From the NCBI RefSeq assembly GCF_000154785.2, contig NC_015730.1, forward strand, positions 2,728,001-2,792,000: DNA of 64,000 bases, written 5' to 3'. This document shows, one piece after another, positions 45,239 to 55,808 of this stretch. Within the stretch, counting starts at the first letter, position 1; each line of letters starts with the position of its first letter. This stretch comes from Roseobacter litoralis Och 149. GTDB taxonomy: Bacteria; Pseudomonadota; Alphaproteobacteria; Rhodobacterales; Rhodobacteraceae. Under the pieces are notes generated by a model. That model saw only the letters and a list, made by a program, of their open reading frames with translations. It was not told where the DNA came from and made no database searches. The translations under genes were made by a program, and so were the position numbers.

Positions 45239-46384
45239 TCAGGCCGCGAAAAAGCGGGTCGCGACATCGCCTGCCATATGGCTGATCCGCCCTTTGACCA
45301 GTGTCGCCGCGATGCGCTGGGTTTCGCCGTCAAGGATCACCAGATCAGCGCGCTTTCCGGGGGACAGCACGCCGCGATCCTTAAGCCCCAGAACCTGTGC
45401 CGGCCCGGAGGACACAAGCCCCCACGCATCGGCAAAAGAGGCAAGCCCGGTTTTCGCAAGCATCAGCGCCGCGCGCCGCGGACTGGGATAATGGTAATCT
45501 GACGCGATAGCATCACACAGGCCAAGCGCGATCAGATCAACGGCGCTGGCGTTGCCCTTGTGCGAGCCCCCGCGCACCACATTCGGTGCGCCCAGAACCA
45601 CAAGGTCACCCTTGGCTTTCGCGGCCTCCGCAGCCTCAAGCGTTTCGGGGAATTCGGCGATATGCGCACCGCGATTATGCCAGTCATCGCGTGTTGGTTT
45701 TTGCGCATCGTCATGGCTGCCCATGCGGATACCCTGCGCGCTCAGTTGCGCACAAAGACCATCCAGCGCCACCGGCACATCGTCTGAGTGCGCATGCAAA
45801 TCCATCATCATCTGAAAATGCACATCCGGGTTACGCCCGGCCTTGAGCGCCTGCCCGACCATGCGTGGCGGTTGACGACCCTGCGCCAGACGCGCATGTG
45901 GCAAGTGATCGTTGAACACGATGTATTCAACGCCCCACTGCATCATCTTTTCCGGAATATCCGGATAAAGGTCGAGCAAATGGGTCTCCAGCCGCAATTG
46001 CGCCCGCAGGTCCGTGACCAGCTTGGGCGCCGTCTCCTTTATCGCACGAAACACCTGATCTGCGAAGGTGAGACCGCGCAAACCGCCCTCCCAACTCACA
46101 AATTGCGCCAGTACCCCCGTCGTGATCCCATTGGCGGCCAGTTCGGTTTCCGTGGCAATCAACCCTTCGGCCATTTCCTTCATCGCGCCACGACGCGGCG
46201 CGAGGTGACGTTCAAAACCGTCGCCATGCACGTCGATGATACCCGGCAGCACCATATAGCCGCTGAGGTCCACGTCACGGCCCGCCCCTTGCGCGCAGAT
46301 CATGCCATCACTCACGCAAAGCGGATCAGTATGCATGCCCGCCGGACCCAGCACGTCGCCGCCGACAAATCTAAGGTCTTCCAA
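45239..46384 (-). CDS. phnM: PhnM-like amidohydrolase (ribose methylphosphonate triphosphate diphosphatase type)
   Basis: A 381-residue amidohydrolase-superfamily protein resembling PhnM of the C-P lyase pathway. Metal ligands are visible in [30 protein letters not shown] and [10 protein letters not shown]. PhnM normally converts the triphosphate intermediate during phosphonate breakdown, yet no other phn gene is here. I favour TTG 46384 as start, with GGGGGAT upstream; it gives the usual length and lies 14 bases inside the lipase gene. A GTG at 46399 and an ATG at 46417 are alternatives. Confidence 0.78.
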   Translation of the reverse strand: MEDLRFVGGDVLGPAGMHTDPLCVSDGMICAQGAGRDVDLSGYMVLPGIIDVHGDGFERHLAPRRGAMKEMAEGLIATETELAANGITTGVLAQFVSWEGGLRGLTFADQVFRAIKETAPKLVTDLRAQLRLETHLLDLYPDIPEKMMQWGVEYIVFNDHLPHARLAQGRQPPRMVGQALKAGRNPDVHFQMMMDLHAHSDDVPVALDGLCAQLSAQGIRMGSHDDAQKPTRDDWHNRGAHIAEFPETLEAAEAAKAKGDLVVLGAPNVVRGGSHKGNASAVDLIALGLCDAIASDYHYPSPRRAALMLAKTGLASFADAWGLVSSGPAQVLGLKDRGVLSPGKRADLVILDGETQRIAATLVKGRISHMAGDVATRFFAA

Positions 46385-47168
46385 TCTGATCCCCCACACC
46401 CGGCACGCAGCTGCCATCCGGACAGCCCAGTTGATCCAGTATCGTGTCAAACCACGTAATGCTCTGATCAAAAGCGCCTGTGTTCAGAAACGCCATGACC
46501 TGTCCAATGACCGTCGGGCTGTTCATCATGAAGGTATGTGTGACAGGCAGAATGATGTGATCCTTCATGCCCGTCACACGCGTTGAATAGACGGCGACCT
46601 TGCCGTCATCGGCGCCGGGCAAGAGCGTCGAAAAATAAGGGTTGATCGTCTGATCCCCAGCGATGACGCCCAATTCAAACGTCACAGATGGCAAGCTGCG
46701 TGGCAGATCATTCGGACCGGTGCCGAGCTGCTCTCCGGCTGGGCCGTTGATCCAGCCAAAGGCCTCGATATCGTCAAAGGCATCGACCACCTCGCTGCCT
46801 TGATTGGGCGGGCCAAGCATCACGACGCGGCCAATCCTGTCCGAGCCGACCTCGGCGGCCCATTGGCGCAGCAAAATGCCACCCATCGAATGGGTCACAA
46901 AATCGACACGGGGCACATCACCGCAGGCGGCAACCGCATCCGGCAGGGTTCTCGCGACCAGTTCTTCGACAGGTGCTTCGGTTGAGGGGTATCCGGGGCG
47001 CACCACGCGGTAGTTTTCTGAGGCGAGGGCCGCCTCCATCAGCGCAAAGGAAAGCTCGGTTCGGGCCAACCCATGCAGCAAGACGACACATCGGTTTTGC
47101 ACCTGCGCCACGCCGAGCGTCGACCAAAAGGTTGCCATCACCAAAACAGAAAAGAACACGCGTTTCAT
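46371..47168 (-). CDS. Secreted alpha/beta hydrolase (lipase-like)
   Basis: A 265-residue predicted periplasmic or secreted lipase-like protein. A signal peptide ([19 protein letters not shown], then VAQVQ) precedes the [11 protein letters not shown] oxyanion region. The nucleophile elbow is [10 protein letters not shown] (Ser near residue 93), and candidate Asp and His lie in PGADDGKV and LPVTHTFMM. Cysteine pairs ([18 protein letters not shown]) suggest disulfides in an oxidising compartment. Its last codons overlap phnM. The substrate is not known. Confidence 0.8.
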   Translation of the reverse strand: MKRVFFSVLVMATFWSTLGVAQVQNRCVVLLHGLARTELSFALMEAALASENYRVVRPGYPSTEAPVEELVARTLPDAVAACGDVPRVDFVTHSMGGILLRQWAAEVGSDRIGRVVMLGPPNQGSEVVDAFDDIEAFGWINGPAGEQLGTGPNDLPRSLPSVTFELGVIAGDQTINPYFSTLLPGADDGKVAVYSTRVTGMKDHIILPVTHTFMMNSPTVIGQVMAFLNTGAFDQSITWFDTILDQLGCPDGSCVPGVGDQIGRP

Positions 47169-47240
47169 AGGCTGTCAGATAGAGCTATTGTGCCCCATTA
47201 AAAAGGACGACGTAACGCTATTTGACAGGAAATTGCACGA

Positions 47241-47696
47241 ATGCGACCAAAATCACCAAGAATTGCTGCACGCGCGATCATTACGAAAGACAATCGTATT
47301 CTGCTGGTAAACGCCTGGCCTGATGGCAAAAGCACGCTGCTTTGTGCCCCCGGTGGTGGTGTGCATGTGGGAACCTCTCTGCCGCAGAACCTTGCGCGCG
47401 AGGTTTACGAGGAAACAGGCTTGCGCATTGAGGTCGGCGCCCCCTGTCTGGTCAACGAGTTTCACGACCCCGATACGGGCTTTCACCAGATCGAGGTGTT
47501 CTTTCGGTGCACCTTGTCAGGCAGCGACACGATTGACCCCGACTGGAATGATCCCGAAAACATCGTGTCAAAGTGGGTTTGGGCCTCACAAGCGGACATG
47601 AAAAACCACAGGATCAAGCCGGATAGCCTGCCTCAGGTGGCGTTCGGGGGCGAGTTCGCGTTCAGCTACGATCCCTTGGAGACGATTGTTTTGTGA
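47241..47696 (+). CDS. NUDIX hydrolase with altered Nudix box
   Basis: A 151-residue NUDIX protein. The box REVYEETGL is intact at about residues 55-63, but the first glutamate of the canonical G-x5-E is Thr here (GGVHVGT). The catalytic REx2EE core remains, so metal-dependent pyrophosphohydrolase activity is still possible. The N-terminal ARAIITKDNRILLVN strand is typical. The 3' end overlaps the EamA gene by 35 bases in antisense. Substrate unknown. Confidence 0.84.
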   Translation: MRPKSPRIAARAIITKDNRILLVNAWPDGKSTLLCAPGGGVHVGTSLPQNLAREVYEETGLRIEVGAPCLVNEFHDPDTGFHQIEVFFRCTLSGSDTIDPDWNDPENIVSKWVWASQADMKNHRIKPDSLPQVAFGGEFAFSYDPLETIVL

Positions 47697-48510
47697 CCGC
47701 CAGACCAATGCCCGCAACAACAAGCGCCGCCGCCACTGCAATTTCGAGGCTGAGGCGTTCATTCAGCACGAGCGCCCCGGCGAGGATCGCAATGATCGGC
47801 ACGCTCAGTTGAACGACCGCAGCCACGCTTTGCTGCAGGTTCGGCAAGACACTGTACCACAGCGCATAGCCCAGACCGGAGGTCAGCGCCCCGCATAGGA
47901 CCGCCAGTAAAACGCCAATGCCCGAGGCCTGTTCGATAAACGCGAAGGTCAGGATAAATAAAAACGGCAGGCAAATCAGAAAGTTCGCAGCCGTCGCTGC
48001 CAGCGGGTTGGCTTCGGCTTTGCCGCTGATCGTATAGGCGGCCCAGCCAAGCCCGGCACTGATCATACTGGCAGCCCCCATTATCCCGCCGCTGTCACCC
48101 GGTTCCGGCCAGAGCGCGACAACGAGCCCCAGAAAGGCAATCCCCGCGCCAATCAACTGGCGCAGGGTCGGTGTGACCCCATAGACAGCCCCGTAGGTGA
48201 ACATGGAAATCTGCACTACACCAAAGAGGATGAGCGCGCCAAGACCCGCATCAAGCGTGATATAAGCCACTGAAAAGCCGATCATATAGATACAAAGACT
48301 GGCGGCTCCAATCAGGCGCGCACGGCCGCGTATTGGTACCGACGCCCCTTTCATCAGAACCAGCGCACACAGCAACGCCGCCCCGGCAAGAACCCGGATC
48401 AAAGCAAAGCTGATCGGGTCAATATACCCCGGTTCAATCGCCATACGCGTCAGGATGGAATTTGAAGCGAATGCGAGCATCGTAAAACTGGTTACAAGAA
48501 ACAAGCGCAT
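47662..48510 (-). CDS. DMT/EamA family transporter
   Basis: A 282-residue inner-membrane protein with about ten helices in two EamA repeats. The first starts FTMLAFASNSILTRMAIE with PISFALIRVLAGAALL; the second includes GLGYALWYSVLPNL and VPIIAILAGALVLNERLSL. Family members export amino acids or other small metabolites; the substrate cannot be read. It stands alone and converges with the NUDIX gene. The ATG 48510 gives a complete first helix. Confidence 0.85.
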   Translation of the reverse strand: MRLFLVTSFTMLAFASNSILTRMAIEPGYIDPISFALIRVLAGAALLCALVLMKGASVPIRGRARLIGAASLCIYMIGFSVAYITLDAGLGALILFGVVQISMFTYGAVYGVTPTLRQLIGAGIAFLGLVVALWPEPGDSGGIMGAASMISAGLGWAAYTISGKAEANPLAATAANFLICLPFLFILTFAFIEQASGIGVLLAVLCGALTSGLGYALWYSVLPNLQQSVAAVVQLSVPIIAILAGALVLNERLSLEIAVAAALVVAGIGLAVTKQSSPRDRS

Positions 48511-48695
48511 GTCTATTCCTTACTGGTGAACCTGCGGTCCGTTGATGCGCATTTGCATTGGCAACTGCATATATTGGAAGCAAATCAAGGGGAAGAGTGG
48601 GAAAGGGTTGCCCGTAGACCAAATGCTGGCGTTTGCACAGAACCCACCATTCACACGCTATTTCGACATAGATCGACCGAACGCATGCGTTGAAC

Positions 48696-48725
48696 AAAAA
48701 TGAGGCCCGCCATCACTGGCGAGCC
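48696..48725 (-). terminator. Rho-independent terminator of groESL
   Basis: On the minus strand GGCTCGCC (48718-48725), a six-base loop and GGCGGGCC (48704-48711) form an eight-position stem, followed after three bases by TTTTT (48696-48700). It lies about 30 bases after the groEL stop and fits as the end of the operon. Confidence 0.82.
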
Positions 48726-48756
48726 CCGGTAACTCATACCGCAAGGTAAGGCATGA

Positions 48757-50436
<1,680 letters not shown>

Positions 50437-50454
50437 TCAGACGATCCGGGGCTT

Positions 50455-50766
50455 TCAGGCCGCCTTGGCTTCTGCCGCGGCTGCGATGATCCCGAGGATG
50501 TCGCTCTCTTTCATGATCAACAGTTCTTCCCCATCGAGGGTAACTTCTGTTCCGGACCATTTGCCGAAGAGGATTGTGTCACCTTCGGATACGGCCATCT
50601 CGATCAATTCGCCGCTGTCTTTGCGCGCGCCTTCGCCGCAGGCAACAACTACGCCCTCTGCCGGCTTTTCTTTTGCGCTTTCGGGGATGATCAATCCGCC
50701 GGAAGTTTTCTCTTCGCTTTCAACGCGGCGCACCAAAACACGGTCATGAAGTGGTTTGAATGTCAT
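50455..50766 (-). CDS. groES: Co-chaperonin GroES
   Basis: A 103-residue co-chaperonin forming the heptameric lid of Gro[23 protein letters not shown] with the mobile loop [13 protein letters not shown] is at residues 4-35, and [15 protein letters not shown] closes the domain. The gene is first in the operon. The CIRCE element lies 66 bases upstream of its ATG. Confidence 0.97.
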   Translation of the reverse strand: MTFKPLHDRVLVRRVESEEKTSGGLIIPESAKEKPAEGVVVACGEGARKDSGELIEMAVSEGDTILFGKWSGTEVTLDGEELLIMKESDILGIIAAAAEAKAA

Positions 50767-50832
50767 CTTTGCAGCTCCTTAAGGCTCAAAGTTTCTCCCA
50801 GACGGCATCCTCATTTCTCCGGGGTGCCGCCG

Positions 50833-50859
50833 TTATCACTCTTTATGTGCGAGTGCTAA
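50833..50859 (-). promoter_or_regulatory. CIRCE element (HrcA operator) of groESL
   Basis: TTATCACTC, nine bases, then GAGTGCTAA: the classic inverted repeat bound by the HrcA repressor, with one mismatch in the left arm from TTAGCACTC. Located upstream of groES, it should give heat-inducible expression. Confidence 0.93.
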
Positions 50860-50948
50860 CGACGTGTAGTTAGGGACCCGCGCGAGCCGAGTCAACAGCG
50901 ACATATGCAAAATTTTCTCCAGACCACGCACTTCAGCTTTCTTATAGC

Positions 50949-51617
50949 TCAGTCGCCCAGAACCCGGGGTGTCAACGCCACGGCCTCCGCCCCAGCAGAG
51001 GTCAGGCCATAGACACCTGTGGCGACTTTTTCGAACCAGTGATAGTGGTCGTCCCGCATGATACGCGTTGCATTCACGACCCCTGTTTCCCGCGCAACTT
51101 CCGCCCCTTTGGACGCGCCGGCCTCGAACAGATAAAGCGCGATCTTGGTGGCATCCTGACGATAGGCGGTAATCAACCCTGCGCGCGTTTGCCCCCCCTC
51201 ATTCGGATCACCCTTGCGTTTTGCAAATTCGCGCAGCAATGCGTTTTGGCGCTTCTTCGATTTGCGTGGCTTGTAGGGTCCGGGGTCGCAATGCACCTCA
51301 ACCAGACCATCAGACAGGCGCACCGTGATGACGCCGAGCGACAAACGCCGCGCCAAGGTGACATTCTCTTTCAGCGATCTGGCAAACCGCTTGCCAGTCA
51401 ACCTTGGAACCGCAAGGTACACATCATCCGTCACCGCCTGCCGCGCGATGCATTGATGAAATAGCGTCAATGCAAAACCCGTTTTCATTTCCACGACAAC
51501 TGGTGCTTCACCCCCGCGCAATGCAACCACGTCAACGGCACCGATTTCGGATTTGACCTCATATCCCTGCCCTTCCAGAAAGGATTTTATCGGCGGATAC
51601 AATTCAGTCTCTCGCAT
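50949..51617 (-). CDS. DUF2161 family putative nuclease/phosphodiesterase
   Basis: A 222-residue DUF2161 protein. The N-terminal half has a PD-(D/E)xK nuclease-like pattern: EIGAVDVVAL for the Asp and VVVEMKTGF for the ExK (about residues 25-45). The C-terminal part, from about residue 140, looks like a winged-helix domain (AEVARETGVVNATRIMRDDHYHWFEKV). The family is often annotated as a phosphodiesterase. Start ATG 51617 has AAGGAG upstream; the frame opens 98 codons earlier without homology. Role unknown. Confidence 0.82.
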   Translation of the reverse strand: MRETELYPPIKSFLEGQGYEVKSEIGAVDVVALRGGEAPVVVEMKTGFALTLFHQCIARQAVTDDVYLAVPRLTGKRFARSLKENVTLARRLSLGVITVRLSDGLVEVHCDPGPYKPRKSKKRQNALLREFAKRKGDPNEGGQTRAGLITAYRQDATKIALYLFEAGASKGAEVARETGVVNATRIMRDDHYHWFEKVATGVYGLTSAGAEAVALTPRVLGD

Positions 51618-51934
51618 GTTTCTCCTTGCGACACATGACATGCGCCTGCGTACGCCCATCATGGCTGATAGCACCAATACCAGCACATCCATCACAGATG
51701 GATTGCACACAATACCGCCCCTTTCAACTTTGCGCGACCCGCTGTTGAGTGGTTTCTCTCTGTTTCTGACCCGCGCGCTGCATTTAAACAATCGCGTCAC
51801 CGTCAAGGCGCTGATTATGCGTGCCGAACATACCCGCCAGCAAAATGCCGCAGCGCAGCACGAACGGGGTGACAAGCCGCAGGACAGTGTTATAAGGCGC
51901 GCAACACTCAAATTGCGTATGAATGGATCACCTC
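51618..51934. other. 317-base spacer between the DUF2161 gene and ppaC, no clear gene
   Basis: Both strands stay open here, but neither frame looks like a protein I recognise and neither has a convincing ribosome site within the spacer. The plus frame runs into ppaC in another frame, and the minus frame continues into the DUF2161 gene. The spacer should contain two divergent promoters. Confidence 0.5.
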
Positions 51935-52855
51935 ATGACAACCCTCGTTTTTGGCCACAAATCCCCTGACACCGACAGCACCGGATCCCCTATCATCTGG
52001 TCGTGGTACCTCAACACCATCAAGGGAACAGAGGCTAAGCCGGTTCTGCTGGGGGAACCAAATACCGAAGCGCTCTTTATGCTGGACCACTGGTCGCTCG
52101 ATAAGCCGGACATCATTTCGGAATTGGCAAGCGATACGCCCGTTGTCATCGTGGACACCAACAACCCCGCTGAGCTGCCCGACAACATTAACGATGCAGA
52201 TATCACGCAGATCATCGATCACCATAAACTCGTCGGCGGCCTTGAAACCAAGGGTCCGATTGATATCAGAATTGAACCGCTGGCCTGCACCGCGACCCTG
52301 ATGTGGAAGATGATTGGCAAGGACATGGCCCAGATGCCGACGTCGATCAAAGGCGCGATGCTGTCTTGTATCCTGTCAGACACGCTCGAATTCCGCAGCC
52401 CCACCACGACGCAGGAAGACAAGGCCATCGCCCATGATCTGGCCAAAGAGCTGGGCGTCGATATCGCGACCTACGCCAGCGAGATGTTCGCCGCGAAATC
52501 CGACGTCTCCGCCTTTTCCGAGGCCGAACTGCTGCGTATGGACAGCAAGGAATACGCCGTCGGCGGAAAGCAATTCCGTGTTTCCGTGCTGGAAACCACG
52601 TCGCCCGCACAGGTCCTTGATCGCAAGGATGCGCTGATGGCCGCAATGCCCGGTGTCGCCAAAGAGGACAGCGCAGACGAGGTTCTGTTGTTCGTCGTGG
52701 ACATCCTCAATGAAGAAGCAACGCTTCTGGTGCCGAACGACACAGTGAAAACCGTCGCGGAAAAGAGCTTTGGCGCAACGGTCGATGCGGATACGGTCGT
52801 CCTGCCCGGCATCATGAGCCGCAAGAAACAGATCATTCCGAACCTGAAAATCTGA
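51935..52855 (+). CDS. ppaC: Manganese-dependent inorganic pyrophosphatase (family II)
   Basis: A 306-residue family II pyrophosphatase that hydrolyses pyrophosphate to phosphate with Mn or Co. The DHH-family motifs are FGHKSPDTDS at residues 5-14, VDTNNP, and the diagnostic DHHK near residue 95; the C-terminal DHHA2 domain ends with SRKKQIIP. ATG 51935 puts the first strand at the start; an in-frame ATG four codons earlier is possible. Single gene, followed by the HAD-IIA gene with an 87-base gap. Confidence 0.94.
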   Translation: MTTLVFGHKSPDTDSTGSPIIWSWYLNTIKGTEAKPVLLGEPNTEALFMLDHWSLDKPDIISELASDTPVVIVDTNNPAELPDNINDADITQIIDHHKLVGGLETKGPIDIRIEPLACTATLMWKMIGKDMAQMPTSIKGAMLSCILSDTLEFRSPTTTQEDKAIAHDLAKELGVDIATYASEMFAAKSDVSAFSEAELLRMDSKEYAVGGKQFRVSVLETTSPAQVLDRKDALMAAMPGVAKEDSADEVLLFVVDILNEEATLLVPNDTVKTVAEKSFGATVDADTVVLPGIMSRKKQIIPNLKI

Positions 52856-52942
52856 TCACAGGGCCGCACGCCTTTCACTTGTCGGCCAGCGTCGGATCGC
52901 CCGCGCTGGCCGACAGTCTTTTTATCTGCAAAGGATCTGACC

Positions 52943-53815
52943 ATGACACGCATTATCTCGGCCCTTTCGGATATATCGGCGCAGTATGACGCGCTTTTTG
53001 TCGACCTCTGGGGCTGTGTTCATAACGGTGTGCAGGCCCTGCCCGAAGCGGTCGCGGCCTTGCAGGAATACCGCGCGCAGGGGGGCAAGGTCGTGCTTGT
53101 CACCAACTCGCCCCGCCCGCGTGCCGGTGTTCAGAAACAGCTTACCCATTTTGGCGTGCCGGACGATTCCTGGGACACGATCGCGACCTCAGGTGACAGC
53201 GCGCGCGCCGCTCTTTATCGCGGTGTCGTGGGTCAGAAGGTCTGGCACATCGGCCCACCCACGGATCTGAAGTTTTTCGAACCGCTGCACCTGTCGGAGA
53301 CCCCGGTCGATATCGAACGCGTCGCGCTTAACGAAGCCGAAGGTATGGTTTGCACCGGCCCTTTCGATAGTCTGGCCGACCCTGCGGTGATGCGCCCGCA
53401 GTTTCTGATGGCCAAGCAGCTTGGGCTGAAACTGCTCTGCGCAAACCCCGATATCATTGTTGATCGTGGCGAGACGCGCGAATGGTGTGCCGGGGCGCTC
53501 GCCAAACTTTACGAGGAAATGGGCGGAGAGAGCCTTTATTTCGGCAAACCGCATCCCCCGATCTATGATCTGGCGCGCCGCCGTCTGGCCGAGTTGAACG
53601 TCGATATCCCCGACGGCCGCACTCTGGCCATCGGCGATGGCGTTCTGACAGACATCGCGGGGGCCATGGGCGAAGATATTGATTCTCTGTTCATTTCAGG
53701 CGGATTGGCAGCGCGGGAAACCAAAACCGTGCAACAGCCCGATGCGCAAGCCCTTGAAACCTACCTGAATAACGAAAAATCCAACCCAACCTTCACAATC
53801 GGCTTCCTGCGCTGA
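52943..53815 (+). CDS. HAD-IIA family hydrolase (TIGR01459 type)
   Basis: A 290-residue HAD-IIA phosphatase. Motif I is FVDLWGCVHNG, with Trp-Gly in place of the usual DGT, a mark of the alphaproteobacterial TIGR01459 group. Motif II is VTNSPRP, motif III is FGKPHPPIYD and motif IV is AIGDGVLTDI. The substrate is probably a small phosphate ester, but it is unknown. Single gene between ppaC and the MaoC gene. Confidence 0.88.
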   Translation: MTRIISALSDISAQYDALFVDLWGCVHNGVQALPEAVAALQEYRAQGGKVVLVTNSPRPRAGVQKQLTHFGVPDDSWDTIATSGDSARAALYRGVVGQKVWHIGPPTDLKFFEPLHLSETPVDIERVALNEAEGMVCTGPFDSLADPAVMRPQFLMAKQLGLKLLCANPDIIVDRGETREWCAGALAKLYEEMGGESLYFGKPHPPIYDLARRRLAELNVDIPDGRTLAIGDGVLTDIAGAMGEDIDSLFISGGLAARETKTVQQPDAQALETYLNNEKSNPTFTIGFLR

Positions 53816-53904
53816 CGTCTTTTTGCTTGATTTTCTGCGCGCGCAAAGTAATAAAGTTTCAAGACTTATCGCTTAGCTGTTAGAAAATTACCGGAAGGGT
53901 CATC

Positions 53905-54348
53905 ATGTTGGACAATCTGCCACGCGGAACAATCTGCATTGAAGACATTGAAATGGGCATGTCGCGCCACCTGAATAAGGTTGTGACCGATGAAGATATC
54001 GAGATGTTCGCGCAGATCTCAACCGACCGTAACCCGGTGCATCTTGATGACGATTACGCCCGCGACACGATTTTCGAGGGGCGCATCGCGCACGGTATGC
54101 TGACCGCAGGTCTGATTTCAGCCGTGATCGGGGAACAATTGCCCGGGCACGGCACGGTTTATCTGGGGCAATCGCTCAAGTTCCTCGCGCCCGTGCGTCC
54201 CGGCGATATGGTCTACGCAGAGGTCAAGGTCATTGACATCGACCCCGCAAAACGCCGGGTCAAAATGGAGTGTCACTGCGCGGTTGATGGCAAAAAGGTG
54301 CTGGTCGGCGAAGCGACCGTGATGGCGCCTTCACGCAAGTTCGACTAA
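53905..54348 (+). CDS. MaoC/PhaJ-like (R)-enoyl-CoA hydratase
   Basis: A 147-residue hot-dog-fold protein. The hydratase-2 motif is visible: catalytic Asp in TDRNPVHLDDDYA and His in the following FEGRIAHGML. Members hydrate trans-2-enoyl-CoA to (R)-3-hydroxyacyl-CoA, linking fatty-acid oxidation to polyhydroxyalkanoate synthesis. Good length. It is 60 bases upstream of ribF but probably independent of it. Confidence 0.88.
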   Translation: MLDNLPRGTICIEDIEMGMSRHLNKVVTDEDIEMFAQISTDRNPVHLDDDYARDTIFEGRIAHGMLTAGLISAVIGEQLPGHGTVYLGQSLKFLAPVRPGDMVYAEVKVIDIDPAKRRVKMECHCAVDGKKVLVGEATVMAPSRKFD

Positions 54349-54408
54349 GCATCACGCGCACCCCGCACGGCGCTTGCGTGTTTTCACGCTGCGGGCTACG
54401 CAGGGCGC

Positions 54409-55341
54409 ATGAAAATACTGCGCGATTATCAATTTGTTGAACCCGAGCATCGTGGCGCAAGCGCTGCGATTGGCAATTTTGACGGCGTCCACCTTGGGCA
54501 TCAATCCGTTATCGACCTTGCGCGCAGCGTCGCGCCGGATGCGCCTTTGGGCATCTTGACGTTTGAGCCACACCCGCGCGCGTTTTTTGCCCCCGACGCA
54601 CCGCCGTTCAGGCTGATGAGCCGCGAGGCCCGCGCCAGCCGGTTGGACAAGCTCGGTGTGGATATCCTGTACGAAGTGAACTTCAACGCCGCCCTCGCCA
54701 GCCTGACCCCCGAAGACTTCGCCGCGCGCGTCATCCACGAGGGCTTTGGGCTGAAACATGTCATCGTTGGCGCGGATTTCTGCTTTGGCAAAGGGCGCAG
54801 CGGGACGGCTGATGACCTCAAGCGTTTCGGCCAAACCATGGGTTTTGACGTCACGGTGGCACCTCTGATGGCACGTTCCGACATCACCGTGTCCTCGACG
54901 GCCATCCGCAGCGCGCTGAGTGCGGGCAAGCCGCGTGAGGCCGCCGAGATGCTGGGCCACTGGCACCGGATCGAAGGGCCTGTGATCGGCGGAGAACAAC
55001 GCGGCCGCGAACTGGGCTATCCGACCGCGAACATGTCGATTGACGGTCTGCATCCTCCGGCCTTTGGTGTTTATGCCGTGCTGGTTGACGTGCTCGACGG
55101 GGCGCATGCGGGCAGCTATCATGGCGTTGCCTCAATGGGCGTGCGTCCCATGTTTGGCGAAAACCGCCCCAATCTGGAAACCTTCATCTTCGACTTTTCG
55201 GGCGATCTTTACGGCACGCCCTTGTCGGTTGCATTGGTGGAACATCTGCGGCCCGAACTCAAATTCGACGGGCTGGATGCGTTGATTGCGCAAATGGATC
55301 AGGACAGCACCGCCGCGCGCACTATTCTGGGCGCTTTATGA
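54409..55341 (+). CDS. ribF: Bifunctional riboflavin kinase/FAD synthetase
   Basis: A 310-residue RibF that makes FMN and then FAD. The N-terminal adenylyltransferase carries GNFDGVHLGHQ at residues 24-34, and TVSSTAIRSALSAG closes that domain. The C-terminal kinase domain holds GRELGYPTANMSID near residue 205 and ETFIFDFSGDLYG. Usual length. The end overlaps ycgN (ATGA), so it heads a coupled operon with ycgN and ltaE. Confidence 0.95.
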   Translation: MKILRDYQFVEPEHRGASAAIGNFDGVHLGHQSVIDLARSVAPDAPLGILTFEPHPRAFFAPDAPPFRLMSREARASRLDKLGVDILYEVNFNAALASLTPEDFAARVIHEGFGLKHVIVGADFCFGKGRSGTADDLKRFGQTMGFDVTVAPLMARSDITVSSTAIRSALSAGKPREAAEMLGHWHRIEGPVIGGEQRGRELGYPTANMSIDGLHPPAFGVYAVLVDVLDGAHAGSYHGVASMGVRPMFGENRPNLETFIFDFSGDLYGTPLSVALVEHLRPELKFDGLDALIAQMDQDSTAARTILGAL

Positions 55342-55808
55342 GCGACCCGATTGACCGCAAGGGCCTCAAGGATCGCTATTGGGAGCGCAAGCCGCTGTCC
55401 GCGATGAACCAGCGCGAGTGGGAGGCGCTGTGCGATGGATGCGGAAAATGCTGCCTGAACAAACTTGAGGACGAAGACACCGGCGAGGTGGCCCTCACGC
55501 GCATTGCCTGCCGCCTGCTGGATGATGACAGCTGCCGCTGCGCGCATTATGAAAACCGGCACCAATTCGTGCCCGACTGCATTGTTCTCAAACCCGACAA
55601 CCTCGACACCCACGCCTATTGGATGCCCGAAACCTGCGCCTATCGCCTCTTGTGGCAAGGCGATGCGCTGCCTGACTGGCACCCGCTGATCTCAGGCACA
55701 GCGCAATCCGTCCATGACGCGGGCATCTCAGTGCGTGGCATCACACTGAGCGAATTCGATGTCCCGCAGGACGAATGGGAAGAACATATCATTGAGGAGC
55801 CGTCCTGA
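55338..55808 (+). CDS. YcgN family cysteine cluster protein (UPF0260)
   Basis: A 156-residue protein of the UPF0260/YcgN family with a putative zinc- or iron-binding cysteine cluster. Conserved cysteines are in LCDGCGKCCLNKL, ACRLLD, SCRCAHYENR and PETCAYRLL. Cytoplasmic, function unknown. It overlaps ribF at its start and shares one base with ltaE at its stop (TGATG), marking it as the middle gene of a coupled operon. Confidence 0.9.
   Translation: MSDPIDRKGLKDRYWERKPLSAMNQREWEALCDGCGKCCLNKLEDEDTGEVALTRIACRLLDDDSCRCAHYENRHQFVPDCIVLKPDNLDTHAYWMPETCAYRLLWQGDALPDWHPLISGTAQSVHDAGISVRGITLSEFDVPQDEWEEHIIEEPS

Noticed and set aside
51653..51969. Plus-strand frame in the spacer before ppaC
   Set aside because: Runs out of frame into ppaC and lacks a convincing start; composition not protein-like.
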